From Isochrysis galbana (taxonomy: Eukaryota; Haptophyta; Isochrysidales; Isochrysidaceae): 64,000 nucleotides of DNA. How positions within the stretch are numbered: position 1 is the first letter of the stretch; each line of letters starts with the position of its first letter. The stretch lies in assembly GCA_018136815.1 (NCBI GenBank), contig CM030941.1, positions 2,896,984 through 2,960,983 on the forward strand, written 5' to 3'. Position numbers and translations under genes: made by a program. Below the pieces are notes generated by a model. The model did no database searches. It worked only from the letters and a program-made list of their open reading frames with translations, and was not told the DNA's origin. This document shows positions 51,271 through 62,836 of this stretch, piece by piece.

Positions 51271-54093
51271 CTAGACACCCGGCGGGAAGTTGTCGACCTG
51301 ACCCATTTCTGATACGGGCATGCCCCCACTGGTATAGTCGACCTTGATCTTCAGTACTACAGGCTTCTGCCCGTGCATCGAGTTAGCCACCTTGAAGAGC
51401 TGTGTCACCTTGCCCATCCCGTTAGGAGGCACCGTCGAGCTCGAGGCGGGCGTCATTTGCAGCTTCATGTACTTGGGCACGGCGACCTGGAAGTTCAGGC
51501 CTTCGAGAGGCTGCGGCATGGACGATGTGAAGGACGCCTCAATGGTAGTGATCGACGGGTTAGACGGGTCCTTCGAGCACGCGAACATGATGGAAAGGCC
51601 ATTTTTACTGTATGCCTGGAAAGGCGCGAAGCCACCCGCCGGCGTTGTGGGCGGAGGCGCGGCGCTCAAGCCCATCATCGCCATCGCGTCTATGGGAGGC
51701 GCGGAATGCGCCGACGCAGGCGGCCCACCTCCGAGCAAGTCGAGCAGGTCCATGGCCCCTCCCGCTGCAGGGGGCGGTGTGGGGGCTGGCGCGCCACCGC
51801 CAAATCCGGTCGCCGCGGGCGGCGCCGGCGCCGAACCGCCGAGGAGGTCTCCGAGGAGATCCATGTCGGAGACCGGCGCGGGCGCTGCGGGGGGCGCAGC
51901 AGGCGGTGCGGGTGCGCCCGCCGATACTGCCGAGTCTCTGCTTCCACCTCCCCCCAGTGCCGCGGCCGCGGCGGCCTGTCGGTCCTTCTTTGCGAAGGCG
52001 GGCATGCGCTCCAGCACGCCCGCACGGATGGAATCCAGCCGGAGAAGCGAGATGTATTCCACAGAGCGCTGCTGGAGCTCAAGCGACATGGAACCCGAAA
52101 AGGCATTCAGCTGCTCGTGTATCAATGAGATTGCACGCTGATGATTGGCGAAGCGTGTGGTCAACTTGACGAAAGCGTTGAGAGTATACTCCTTGGTCGT
52201 GAGGTCGGACACAGGCGAGCGCATGATGGAAACTAGTCGCTCGACGACCGACACGGGCTCTGGGGCCTCGGTCTCGACACCAGCCGGCACTCCACCTACG
52301 AGCATCTCGCCATACTCGCCGACGCACCACACGGCGAGCTGCAACAGCACCGGCTGCGAGGTGTTGGCAGCGAGCTGAGCGTACAGCTTGTGAGTTGCAT
52401 ACGCCTGGAACGGTCGCATTCCGGAAAAGGGCGAAAGGTGAGTAGGATAGGGCAGGGCACCGATAGCCCTCCGACGGGAGACACAGCTGGGGAGGGCAAC
52501 AGAGGCCGAGGCAGACCTGCAGCGAGGGCGTCGAAGTGATGAGTGCGATCAAGGAGCAGACAGTCTCTTCCGACTCGAACGATGCTGAGGCAGAGAGCGT
52601 TTGGATGATGGTGTCGACGTGCCACTCCTTGTCGGTCGAGAACTTCTCGACAACGGTGCAGATACGTTGCGTCAGCTCGTTCTTGAACTCGACGTCACAG
52701 GCCATGAGGTACGAGAGCAGCTCCTTGACGAGCACCTTGACGTTTGCCTCGTTGACTAGAGCGTACACCAGCTCGAGGGCCCGTTGGCGGATTGACGAAT
52801 CGTTGTCCTTGAGGCAGTCAACGATGGTGTTCCGGTGGCGTTGTACGGCCTGCGGGTCGAGCGAGACGACCTTGTGCAGGGTGTTGAGTGCGACATAGCG
52901 GATGTTGTTGTCGCGGTTGATGAGGAAGCGGCCGAGGATGTTTATGGCGAGAACGCGCAGGCCTGACTCAGCCTCGATCGCCATAATCGTGAGCACACAC
53001 TCGTAGAGAATGGCATTGCCGGCATTCTTTGCGGATTCGGTGTTGGTGGCCACTTGCGCAAGGATGTCATTCATCTGGTCCGAGGTTTCGGCATGGCCAC
53101 GGCCGAGGACGCGCAGCATGCGCAGGATCTCGACCTGTAGGAAGGGGTCAACGATGCCGTGCACGTCGTGCTCCGGTGCATAGCCCGAAAGCACGAGGTT
53201 CTTGAGCGCAGCAATGAGGGTTGAGGTGTGCCGGCGTAGCTGCTCAATCATCGCCGGTTCGGTCGAGCACATCTCGCGCATCAGCTTGAGGCACGTGAGG
53301 AGCACGGCATGGTTGCGAGAGCCGAGGAGTGTGGCAACGCGATCGATGAATGTGTCAACCAGCTCGGGACACTTGCGGATGATGCGGATCGAGCAGAGGG
53401 CCGCCTTCTTTGAGACGAAAGGATTGGAGCCCACGAGCAGCTTTTCCACCTCGGGTGACAGGTCGCGGCATATCTCGGCGGACGCGATGTTGCCAATGGC
53501 GCAGCATGCGAGGCCAGCCGTGTACTGATTCGAGGACTGCAGGTCATTCTTGAGAGAGTTCTCGACGAGCATCAGCACTAGAAAGAGAGGGACAGGGCAG
53601 GGCAGGGGATGAGGCCTGGGCTGCGCAGAGCGCGTGGGGCGCGGCTGGAAGGGTGGGTTCGCAGAGATTCCAAGAGCGCCCGACCGGGCGCCGCGCGTGT
53701 GCGCGGCAGCAGACGCGGGCTGACGTGCGCTCCCACGCGCCCAGCCCTCCGCCCACACGCTCGCTCGCTCCCTCCCTCTGCTCTGCAAACTCCACTCTGC
53801 TCACCCTCCTGCCTCTCATCGAGCAGAATCATCAGCCCGAGGTACCCAATCCTCTTCTCCAGGAACTTATTTCCCGCGATGAGCTTGAGGCATTCCATCT
53901 GCCCCCAGTGGGTCGGGTAGCCAAGCATGTGTATGAACAGCAGCTTGGCCACGTTCCTGTGCCTGAGCTCATTGTTCTCGTCCTTGAAGGCGGTGCGGAT
54001 CGCAGCGCACTCCTTGTGGATGCAAGAGCGCTCGTCTGCCTGCGTCTTGCAGGAGCGGACGTTGCGGATCAACTCCCTGAGTCGGATGGACAT
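51271..54093 (-). CDS. AP-1 complex subunit gamma (gamma-adaptin), 827 aa
   Basis: Three exons: 54093-53805, 53577-52517 and 52404-51271, with introns of 227 and 112 bp (gag g|gtgagc ... tttctag|tg; ctgcag|gtctgc ... gttccag|gcg) that keep the adaptin frame. ATG 54093 begins [15 protein letters not shown], the expected gamma N-terminus. Residues 1-~600 are the adaptin alpha-solenoid ([52 protein letters not shown]). The hinge (~600-710) is Ala/Pro-rich and carries clathrin-box-like LLGDLL and LLDLL. The ear (~715-827) binds accessory proteins. AP-1 sorts cargo into clathrin vesicles between trans-Golgi network and endosomes. Length matches animal and plant gamma subunits (~820). Long GA repeats (54240-54560) lie upstream. 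Confidence 0.95.
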
Positions 54094-54184
54094 GGCCCGC
54101 GACGCTGCCCGTCGCGGGGCACGGCGGCGAGAGGAAGGGGAGGAAGGAAGAGGGGGGAGACTCCTCGGCGGCACAACCGCGACG

Positions 54185-54340
54185 CCGCGCTGAAAGGGGG
54201 GGGGGGGGGGGAGGGGGGGGGGGAGAAGGGGGGAGGGGAGGAGAGAGAGGAGTAGAGAGGAGAGAGAGAGAAGAGAGAGAGAGAAGAGAGAGAGAGAGAA
54301 GAGAGAGAGAGAAGAGAGAGAGAGAGAAGAGAGAGAGAGA

Positions 54341-54399
<59 letters not shown>

Positions 54400-54449
54400 A
54401 GAGAGAGAGAGGGAGAGAAGAGAGAGAGAGAGGAAGAGAGAGAGGGAGG

Positions 54450-54510
<61 letters not shown>

Positions 54511-54523
54511 GGAGGGAGGGAGG

Positions 54524-54566
<43 letters not shown>

Positions 54567-54640
54567 CGAGAGGGGGTCAGCGCTCTGGGGAGGAGAGAGA
54601 TGAGGCTGCGGTGTAATGTGTGTGTGCGGCTTGGGCGCCA
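54185..54640. repeat. G-rich run and long (GA)n microsatellite upstream of AP-1 gamma
   Basis: 54187-54236 is G-rich (runs of 8-13 G). 54240-54562 is almost continuous (ga)n/(gaa)n/(ggga)n. On the AP-1 gamma strand it reads CT and lies ~100-470 bp before the start codon. Confidence 0.9.
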
Positions 54641-55078
54641 CAGAGAGAGAGAGAGGGCTACCAGCAGTTGGTCCTCGAGGAGAGAGAAAGGAAGGCCTCT
54701 GATACGAGAAGAAAGAGAGGGGAGAGAGTGAGTGGTGGCGAGAGAGAGGGGGAAGGCAGGGGGGGGGGGCCGAGCCGACGACGGAAGAGCGAGAGAAGAG
54801 AGAGAGAGGGAGTGGGGGGGGGGGGGCGAGGGGAACGGGGAGAGGAGGGGGGGGGAAAGGGGAAGAAAGGGGAAGAAAGGGGAGGGAAGGGGAAGAAGGG
54901 GAAGAAAGGGGGGGGGGAGGGGGGGGCGAGAGAGAGAGAGAGAGCGAGGGAGAGAGGGCGCAGCGGGCGCTTACCTATCGGTAAAGAAGCCCGAGCAGCG
55001 GGCGGGGGGGGGGGGGGCAGCGACTCGGCAGCTATCAGTAAAACAGGCGGGCGGCGGGAGCGCGGGCCCTCGGGCCTA
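54641..55078. other. purine-rich intergenic stretch
   Basis: Continues the GA/G-rich composition with (ggggaagaaa)n near 54855-54910 and G runs near 54812 and 55003. No gene is supported. Confidence 0.6.
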
Positions 55079-55333
55079 CGGCGGTCAAACGGGGGACGTT
55101 TAACTACTAATCAGGGTGGGGCCACGTTTGTGGACCACGGCGCGAGGCCCAATAAGAAAACCTTCTGTGGGCGCCACCTGCCACCACGAAAATCTTCGCC
55201 AAGAAATGGTGCGATTCGACTCCCCTCTCCCCCCTCAGTCACGCGCGCTCACGCTCTACCCGTATAGAATTTGCTGTCGCGCCTGTGGCCTGTGGCCTGT
55301 GGGGCGTGGGGCGTGGGGCGCGGGGGGATCGGG
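55079..55333 (+). mobile_element. 'head' repeat, copy D (diverged, short)
   Basis: Starts acggcggtcaaacggggg and keeps the landmarks of copies A-C in order: ttaactacta, gaccacggcgcgaggccc, aataagaaaacctt, gccacctgcc, acgaaaatctt, aagaaatggtgcgatt, gtcacgcgcgctcacgctctacccgta, gcggggggatcgg. It then leaves the family (no tttatat, no shared ORF). A hAT transposase reading frame begins about 200 bp downstream. Confidence 0.8.
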
Positions 55334-55526
55334 ATCGGGATCATCAGAGGGTGCAACCTCAGGTTTGGTTGTATTTTCGGCAAGTGCCCCCCGTGTGGAC
55401 GGTATAAGTTCTACTTGAAGGACCCCCTTATTAAGGTACAAACTTGCAGGTTTCAGATGGCAATATCGCAGCCCCGTGGTGAAGTCAGTTTTTTTGTACC
55501 AGTATGTAGTAGGTAAGTATATCCAT

Positions 55527-57034
55527 ATGTTTCAGGTAACATATCAGAGAGAGATGCCCAAAGACGTCTTGTTTGAACTTTATAACAAATGCAATGATGC
55601 CTATGAAGCGAAACAATGGACACTGGCAATTAGAATTGCGAGTCATTTGAGCTCATTGTCGGCTGATATGTACACAATTGCGAACACACCAGCCGATAAA
55701 CTCCACGTAGTTATGCAACTGAATTCGGCGAAACAAATGCTAAAATTTGCGACTAAACGACTGCAAGAACAGAATATGTCACGGGTAACTTTGGCAACGC
55801 ACCCGTCCACTGTGAACATGCCCCTAAACTTCTTGCATGAACTTCAAAGAAAGGCAATTGCCGCCAAAGAATGGACACAGTGGAGGAGTTCTTAAATCCT
55901 TGGCTCACACTTGTGTCTCACACACAATCGGCACGTTTGCTCTGGCAAAACATGATGGGCACATCCATGAAAGGTTTCTCTAGGACCAGGTGGTGGTCTC
56001 GATGGGAGATCATGAAGGACCTCGCAATGAACTTTGGTAAGCTTAATGATTTCATTGACCGACTTGACAGCGGAGGAATTGGAGGTGGAACCACCAAAGC
56101 TTTGCAGCTTATGATGGCCTCAAAAAGCAAGGAGCTACAAATTGAACTGGCCCTTGCCCTAGACCTGGAGGTTTTGTGTACAACCACCTACAAATTGGAG
56201 GGTGATGGGCTCGAGATATTGCTCGTTCATGAATATCTCGAGGCACTACGGGAGCGGGGCCGTCGCTTGGGCTCTGATTCAAGTGACTTTCCTAATGTGT
56301 CAGCTGTTCTACGACAGACCACAGAGATCAAGCTAGGCATTGCAACCCGCGAGTATTATGATGCCCCGTATCATAATTGGTTCAAGGGTACGATCACGGC
56401 CGTCGGAAACGGATCATGGACCATAACTTATCTCGATTCATCGACGCTGGTAGTAGGCAATGAGAACGAGATCAGACAAGCCATAGATGTTTGTTTGCTC
56501 CCTGAGTGGCCAAGGTTCATGCAGCACGTGGCTGGCGCATTTGCTTACTTGGAAAATCGTCTTACAGACAACTGTGCTGTCCCCTATCATTGCATGCAAC
56601 AACATCGGATGACAGGGCTGCTGCGCGCATTCAACCCGGGATTCGCTCACAACAAGGTTGATGCATTTTGGGTGCAACAACTCTCAGCTTTGCCTTGTTT
56701 CACTCACATTCCCGGTGTTCCCAACAAATTGATTGAAGAGCTTCCATCATACCTTGTTGCCTGTCGAGACACTAACATTGACCATGCAGATGTGAAGGAA
56801 TTCACCAAGCAGGTGCTTGGGTGGTGGGCATCTAACCACACCAAGTTCCCAACTTGGGCCTTAGCTGCAAGGGTGGCTCTTTGTCTGAGCCCCAACTCAG
56901 CTTCTTCTGAACGTGTGTTTTCATTGTTGCAATGTTTGTTTGGTGCTGATCGAGCTAGTACCTTAGCTGATCAAGTGGAAGCGTCGGTGATGTTGCGATA
57001 TAACCGCAATAAGCGCAACGGCAGCGGCACGTGA
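55527..57034 (+). pseudogene. hAT transposase, partial and frameshifted
   Basis: Two overlapping frames: 55527-55895 and 55871-57034, offset by one base near 55871. The second carries hAT features: a TRWWSR motif (residues ~40-45), and a C-terminal dimerisation domain with WW, FPTWALAARVALCLSPNSAS and SERVFSLLQ. The N-terminal BED zinc finger and the first catalytic Asp regions are not seen. In the middle (~residues 165-205 of the second frame) there is an SH3/Tudor-like stretch (WFKGTITAVGNGSWTITYLD) that ordinary hAT proteins lack. The frame shift could instead hide a small intron, since gt...ag pairs exist around 55786-55846. After the stop, ggatattt repeats (57045-57090, continued at 59649-59695) look like hAT subterminal repeats. 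Confidence 0.75.
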
Positions 57035-57073
57035 CGCGGACATGGGATATTTGCTTGGATATTTGGGGGGGGC

Positions 57074-57090
57074 GGATGGATATTTCTTGG
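57074..57090 (+). repeat. 17-bp target-site duplication, left copy
   Basis: ggatggatatttcttgg, identical to 59632-59648. The two copies bracket the LINE at 57091-59631 exactly. Confidence 0.95.
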
Positions 57091-59631
57091 GAAAAAAAAT
57101 CTTCTTAAAAATCTCCGCTACGTGTGCGACATGAGGCAGTGTGCTTGTGGACCTCCCTACCGCCCACCCTTAACCCTTAACAACCCCCTTCCCCTTCCCC
57201 AGTTCCCTCTTTAGCGGAGAAGCTGGTTCCGGGGAGACCGCGCGCGCTGCTTCGGCCAGGGGTTGGAGAGAAGGGGGCGGGAGACTATGGCTTCTCCTTT
57301 GCTCCGGCTCGGCTTGAATTTCCTTCTCTTATATCCCCTAGCGTCCCTCTTGCTGTCCGCTGGGGTCTCTATTAAGAGAGGTTAAACTACTCTAGGCGAT
57401 GTTGCGCATCTCCAGACCTCCCGCCGCCTGCCGGAGGTCTTCCGATATTTCTAGGTTGAAGTCTTTATCCACCGCGTAGAGGGGGCTTATCATTTTCTTA
57501 ATATGTTTGTTGCTCGGGGCGTGTAGCCCCATATTTTCTCGTTGTTTCTTTAGTCGCTGAAAGAATCCGACTTTCGCCGTTACTAGTAAGTGGTATCTCG
57601 CAAGGATCGCTCTTAAGATCGACTTAGCGGACCTCCCGTCCGCGTTACCGTATTGTATGTTATAGAAGTCCGTTAGGATATACCTCCATGCCAGGATACC
57701 TAAGTATCCCGAGGAGGGATGCGGTCTATCCACTTGATAGCAGAAAAGGCGCTGGGCTACTTCAGGTCCTGGCCTAAGGTTAATCCCTAAAAGTCCCTCT
57801 ATGAATTCGAAAACGGGCTCCGTCGCGATACAGGAGGCTAAATGCGTGGAACTCTCGGGTGCTATGCCGCAAAAGCGACATGTTGGATCGTCAGCAAAAC
57901 GATTCGCCGTAGCTATTCTCCTGTGTAAAACGTGTTTGAAGTGCATATAGGAGTCCCTTGGTGTCAGAAAGTTATACTTGTATAGTTGCGATACTTGTTT
58001 CCACTTCCCCGAGAGGACAGGTAACCTCTTTTCCCATCTTAGTGTGGATTTTTGTGCCTTCGGTTTCCTCATAGCGAGGAACGCTTTAGTCAAGGCCTTG
58101 ACGTTTATCTCTTCTAGCGTTTTATGCGTGCCTTTGAGTGTGTATTCCTGAGGTATCGGATACGCCGTATCCGCTGGCCCGTCGTACGCTCGTCCCCACT
58201 TCAGCGGAGTGTATAGCTCGCTGGGTAGTAGCTGCGGGCTGATCCGTTCGTAGATATGGGGTTCTCCCATTACATTGAGCTTAACTTCGTGGTAGTCGCC
58301 CTTCCGGTTCAAATAGTAGTTATGATCTTTGTCCACAAGAAGGTCTCCTAGATCGTGTGCGTCTGGATCTTCTTGCGGGGCTAGTTCGTGCTCCTCCGGA
58401 GCGGGGGGTGGGGTTGTCGCATGCTTTCTAAGAAGGTCCATATAGTTAGCGGTGGCTTCTAGAAGCCTTGCTCTAGACCATTCGGATATCTTCTCCCACG
58501 ACTTGAGAAGTGGGCCTACCGATATGTATTTGCCTCTATGGCGTATCCATCTTTCTCCGTCCGGCAAGAATGCCGCACATTCGTCTGTGGTGTATATGTC
58601 CCCCGTATCTGGGTTGATGGTATTATGAACTATAACTGTCTGTAAAGATTCCCATTTAGCCCTATGTGAATGGTGTACCGATGGAGCCTTGTGAAAGAGG
58701 TTATGCCATACAGGAGAGCCCTGGGTCCCTTCCCGGGTGCTTGTTTCCCGAAGGAGTTGAACCCGTCTGAAGTTCTCGAGTGCCTGCTTCCAAAAGGCCG
58801 GAAGCGTGTTGTTTCCCCGAATGCTGACCATGAGGCTTCGCGCATCTACTTTTGAGAAGACCGCCGCCCTCCCCAGGGGGGTGCGGCTATACCATTGATC
58901 GAGGACTATTTTCCAGTCCGCCGATGACGGATTTAGGTACCTGATTATCCATATCGCTTGAAGTGCGCGTGTATGTTCGACCATAGGAAGTAGTCCGACC
59001 CCTAGTAGGGGCCCGTTCTCATTAGCCCCCACTCTCGGGTAAGCCGGAAATGTTATCCATCTTCGACCCTCTTGCGAGGAGCCCAGTTCGTCCGCCCGTA
59101 GTCGGGGGGACCTATCCCATAGTATGGTTTGAACATCAGAATCTATAGCCTCCATGAACCAGGCCGGGGGGGTGGACGTGGACAGCCAATATCTTGGCGT
59201 TCCGTATATTATGAAGTTTACGAGTAGCGTCCTTCCATGAATGGAGAGGCTCTGAATCCCTTTCCACGCCGCGACTTTTTTCTTTAGCTTGGCGTAAAGC
59301 TTCTCCCAAAAGGAATCATTGTCGGGTCCCTCCCAGAATGGTACTCCTAGTATGGTTGCGTATTCTCCTTCACCTAGTGTTTTAAGGTAATCTAGCGCCA
59401 CGGGGACTCGCGCTCCTGTAAGAGATCCCATGCGTATTAGTATACTCTTCCTTTTGTTCACTCTAGCCCCGGTGGCGGCTCCGTAGATGTCTAGAATCTG
59501 CATCGCCTTTCCTAATGACTCGAAAGAGTTCGCTAGAATTTGCGTATCGTCCGCGAATTGCGAAAGTCTCAGCTCTCTAGGCCCTATCGTGATTCCCCTC
59601 ATCTCGGGATCGGCGTTGATTAAGCGCGTCT
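57091..59631 (-). mobile_element. LINE copy 2, 5'-truncated, nested in the hAT 3' flank
   Basis: Minus-strand element between perfect 17-bp target duplications. The 5' end (59631) falls within the reverse transcriptase, so it is truncated, as is usual for LINE insertions. The 3' end is ttttaagaagatttttttt, the same terminus as in copy 1, with no poly(A). The 3' UTR (57392-57120) shares ctccgctaaagagggaactgggg with copy 1. Confidence 0.95.
57392..59631 (-). CDS. LINE ORF2, C-terminal part: reverse transcriptase to zinc tail
   Basis: A single open frame of about 745 codons with no LINE start codon; it is also open into the hAT flank to a chance ATG at 59767. It begins just before the reverse-transcriptase catalytic box (LSQFADDTQI, the YxDD-type motif), followed by the palm/thumb region (GARVNKRKS, ATILGVPFW), a ~350-residue linker, and a zinc-binding tail CRFCGIAPESSTHLASC (zf-RVT, C-x2-C-x7-H-x4-C). 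Endonuclease and the first reverse-transcriptase motifs are missing through 5' truncation. The lack of stops over 2.2 kb suggests a recent insertion. Confidence 0.9.
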
Positions 59632-59648
59632 GGATGGATATTTCTTGG
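59632..59648 (+). repeat. 17-bp target-site duplication, right copy
   Basis: Identical to 57074-57090. Beyond it the ggata-type repeats of the hAT flank continue to about 59695, ending near ctacccctag (59701-59710), a possible hAT terminus. Confidence 0.95.
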
Positions 59649-59837
59649 ATATTTCTCATGGATAAATGGGGCATTTTCAATGGATAAAGGATAAAGATGC
59701 CTACCCCTAGGTGGGGCGCGGTGGCGAGGGTCGCCTGAGGCTCGGGAGCGGTCGCGGCACGCTCCATAGTTCAAACTATAACAATAGTTTTTCTTTTACG
59801 CGGAAGTTTAAGTTGCATCACGTGATGTTTGTACATC

Positions 59838-60005
59838 TAGCCCTCTCGCCGCTTGCAAGAGCGGGTCGTCAAAAGTTTTCAAATTAAAAAGTCTTTATCT
59901 ACCGTGTAAAGAGAGATCATCATTTTTCTAATATGCTTGTTGCTCGGTGCGTGGAGCCCCACACATTCCCGTTGTTTTTTCAGCCTCTGGTATGATTTTC
60001 ACCGT
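59838..60005 (-). mobile_element. LINE copy 4, short 3' coding fragment
   Basis: The complement reads the last codons of the LINE ORF. The plus strand keeps aagtctttatc(t/c)accg, atcattttt(c)taatatg(c/t)ttgttgctcgg, cgtg(g/t)agccccac/at and cgttgttt as at 57460-57560. It is more diverged than copies 1 and 2 and ends abruptly on both sides. Confidence 0.8.
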
Positions 60006-60086
60006 ATCCGGTCTAGGGCGGTTATCCTACCGGCTTCGTCTCTGATCGCCACAGCGACGCCACTAGCAGGGTCCCCTAGCTCGGGC

Positions 60087-60148
60087 TGTCCGCGATAAAG
60101 AGAGGGGGGCGCGAGGCCGCCATTGACCCCCACTTATAAAAGTAGGTT
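60087..60148 (+). repeat. dispersed repeat shared with 46845-46908
   Basis: Carries gtccgcgataaagagaggggg, gcgcgaggcc, attgacccccacttataaaagtaggtt. 60149-60709 otherwise has a C run (60180-60193), a CA-rich stretch (60300-60400) and no supported gene; it is the 3' side of the aminotransferase. Confidence 0.75.
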
Positions 60149-60709
60149 GCCCCAGGTGAACCTAGCATGGGTTGTCAACCCCCCCCCCCCCCTACCTGCA
60201 ACAAAACATCACACGTCACATGGGCGCCTGCCGCATAAGCGGTCAACGCACAAACCTCCGCACAAACGCTTACACCCGTGGGCACACCCGTCTATGCGTG
60301 CACAGAGAGCCATCTACCACATGTCAGACACACGCACAGCACGCACCTCAGTACACACGCAATCTTCACTTTCTCATGCACATTCATGCAAACAAATGAG
60401 ACACTTGGTGGCATCCGAAACCGAGGGTAGGAAAGATGGTCAAGAGGGCATGCGGCAGCGTCAATGCTCCGAAGCTCTCCACGAGACACTTCCAGGATCC
60501 TCAAGTGCGGCATCACCGAGACAGCGCTCAAGGCAGGGCACGTGGCCACAAGTGGTCCATCTAGTTCTTGTTAGCAAGTCCTCATCCCCTTTGCAGCCCA
60601 ATCAAGTAAGAAGACACATACGAACCCGGCGCGTTGGGCTTCTGCGATCAAACGAGAGCCAAGACCGCCGCGCCGTCAATTGTCTCAATTCTTCGCCGGA
60701 ACCCTGGGT

Positions 60710-62104
60710 TCAGCCAAAATGTTCCTTGAGCTTCTCGCTCGCCAGGCTGAGTGTCTCGTCCGACTTGCAAAAGGCAAAGCGCACAAAGTTGCCGCCCAGA
60801 TCGCGGTTCTGCGGCGAGAAGAATGGCGAGCTCGGAATCGCCAGCACGCCCGCCTCCATGGCAAGGTACCGGCAGAGCGCCCAATCGCGAGTCATCTTGG
60901 GCGCAGCGGGAGTTGTGTGCCGCAAATAGGCTTCGGGCACCTCGATGTCAGATGTGTCCGCAAAAATGAAGAAGCCGCCATCCCCCCTCAAAGGCTTCAT
61001 CCCCGCGCTCTCCAGCCCATCCGCGAGCAGCTTGCGCTTCTTGCGGTACATCTCGGAGAGCCACTTGTAGTACGAGTCGTGCCCTTCGAAAGGCTCGTCG
61101 GCGAGTGAGAGCACGCGAGACAGAGCCTGCTGCATCGGCGTCGAGACGCAGAACTGGACATACGGCAAAAGCAACTGGATTGGCTTGATCAGCCGGGCAG
61201 GGCCGATGCACCAGCCTGCCTGCCAGCCAGTGATGGAGAAAGTCTTGCCCGCAGACGAAATAGTGACAGTACGGTCGAACATGCCGGGCAGAGCGGCAAA
61301 GTGGTGGTGCGAGACACCCTCGGCATGGATGATGTACTTGTACACCTCGTCCGAGATGACGAGGAGGTCATCGTGCTCGCGCACCACCTCGGCGATTGCC
61401 TCCATCTCGGGCTTTGTGAAGGCCTTACCCGTGGGGTTATGCGGCGAGTTGAGCACGATGAACTTGGTGCGCGGCGTCACGGCCGCGCGCAGCGCCTCAG
61501 CGTCCAGCTTCCACTCGCCTGCCTCCACATCATGCGTGAGCGCTACTGGCACAGCAGTGCCGCCTGCCAACCGAATCTGGCCGTAGTATAGGTCGAACGC
61601 AGGCTCGAGCAGGATGACCTCGTCGCCCGGGTTAAGGAGCGCCTGCAGCGTGAGGAAGAGCGCCTGCGATGCGCCAACCGTCACGGTGACCTCGCTCATC
61701 GGCTCGACCTCCCGGCCGAGGTGCCTGCTGTACCTAGCCGCAAGCACCTCCACCAGATTGGGGTGGCCTGCGGGACGCGTGTACTGGTGGAATCCGTCTG
61801 TGAGGGCAGCGTGGGCCTGCTCGACGACAAATCGGGGTGGCTGCCAGTCGGGGAATCCCTGCCCCAGATTGACCGCCCCGGTCTCGACGCCCAGCCCCTG
61901 GAACTCACTCCAGACGGTCGGGCGGTCAGAGCCGAGAAGCCGAGAGGCGGGGATGGCCCTCTGAGGTGAGGGCAGGGCAGGGATGAGGTCGCGCAGCTGA
62001 GTGGGCTCGAGAGCGGTCATACGCACACTGCGCTCAACGTCGCCACCGCCGCACGCCCGCTGAGAGGGGAGTAGGGAGAGAGAGAGAAGGAGAGACGATG
62101 CCAT
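60710..62104 (-). CDS. kynurenine/glutamine-type aminotransferase (PLP, class I), 464 aa
   Basis: Single exon. Fold-type I features in order: NLGQGFPDW (79-87), the substrate-binding YTRPAGHPNL segment, VTVGASQAL, NSPHNPTGK (219-227), ISDEVYKY with the PLP-pyridine Asp (D252), and the Schiff-base lysine in SSAGKTFSITGW (K287). A C-terminal FVRF Arg binds the substrate carboxylate. The pattern is that of kynurenine aminotransferase/cysteine-S-conjugate beta-lyase and glutamine transaminase K (human 422 aa). Two starts are possible. ATG 62104 adds 28 residues (MASSLLLSLSLLPSQR...) that could be a mitochondrial presequence, but part of it comes from a CT/GA tract. ATG 62020 gives 436 residues, closer to the family. 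A GA microsatellite lies just upstream. Confidence 0.92.
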   Translation of the reverse strand: MASSLLLSLSLLPSQRACGGGDVERSVRMTALEPTQLRDLIPALPSPQRAIPASRLLGSDRPTVWSEFQGLGVETGAVNLGQGFPDWQPPRFVVEQAHAALTDGFHQYTRPAGHPNLVEVLAARYSRHLGREVEPMSEVTVTVGASQALFLTLQALLNPGDEVILLEPAFDLYYGQIRLAGGTAVPVALTHDVEAGEWKLDAEALRAAVTPRTKFIVLNSPHNPTGKAFTKPEMEAIAEVVREHDDLLVISDEVYKYIIHAEGVSHHHFAALPGMFDRTVTISSAGKTFSITGWQAGWCIGPARLIKPIQLLLPYVQFCVSTPMQQALSRVLSLADEPFEGHDSYYKWLSEMYRKKRKLLADGLESAGMKPLRGDGGFFIFADTSDIEVPEAYLRHTTPAAPKMTRDWALCRYLAMEAGVLAIPSSPFFSPQNRDLGGNFVRFAFCKSDETLSLASEKLKEHFG

Positions 62105-62149
62105 CCCCGCCCCCGTCGCTAGGGCGTCTCCCTCTCCTCCTCTCTCTCG

Positions 62150-62345
<196 letters not shown>

Positions 62346-62836
62346 TCTCCTCGCGTTGTACCTCCTCGTAATGGCGTTCACGAAGTCCGTGAAGTGTGAG
62401 AGAGAAGTAACTCTCTCTCTCTTGGAAGTCGAGAGAGGGGGTCCTTTTCCTCTCTCATTACCTTCAACCTGCAGTTCTTTACAGTATTGTACGAGAGAGG
62501 GAATAGAAGCGCCATCTCCATTTCTCTCCCTCTCTATGTTAAGAAGACGAGGGGCAAACTCACCTCCCGCACCCGTTTCTTTACTTCTCTAGCTCGTTCT
62601 TTTCAGTATCCTTGGGTGGCGGTGGCCTCATGCTCAAAGCGAAACGAAGAAGAGTGCCCCGCGGAGTCTTCAGCGAAGCTTCGCTGGCGGGAAGATGCAC
62701 GGGGGCCGAGAGGCCCTCTAACTTCTACGGGGGAGGCAGCGCTCCCGCATCCTCCGTCTAACTTCTATCAGGACCGACGTTTTGTTTTTGGCCGGTTTTG
62801 TTGTCGTGGTGCACGTGCCGCCGCGCAGCAGCAGCC

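Noticed and set aside
57392-59767. ATG at 59767 as the start of the LINE protein
   Set aside because: The LINE begins at 59631; the ATG lies in the hAT flank beyond the target duplication, so that frame is a chance fusion.
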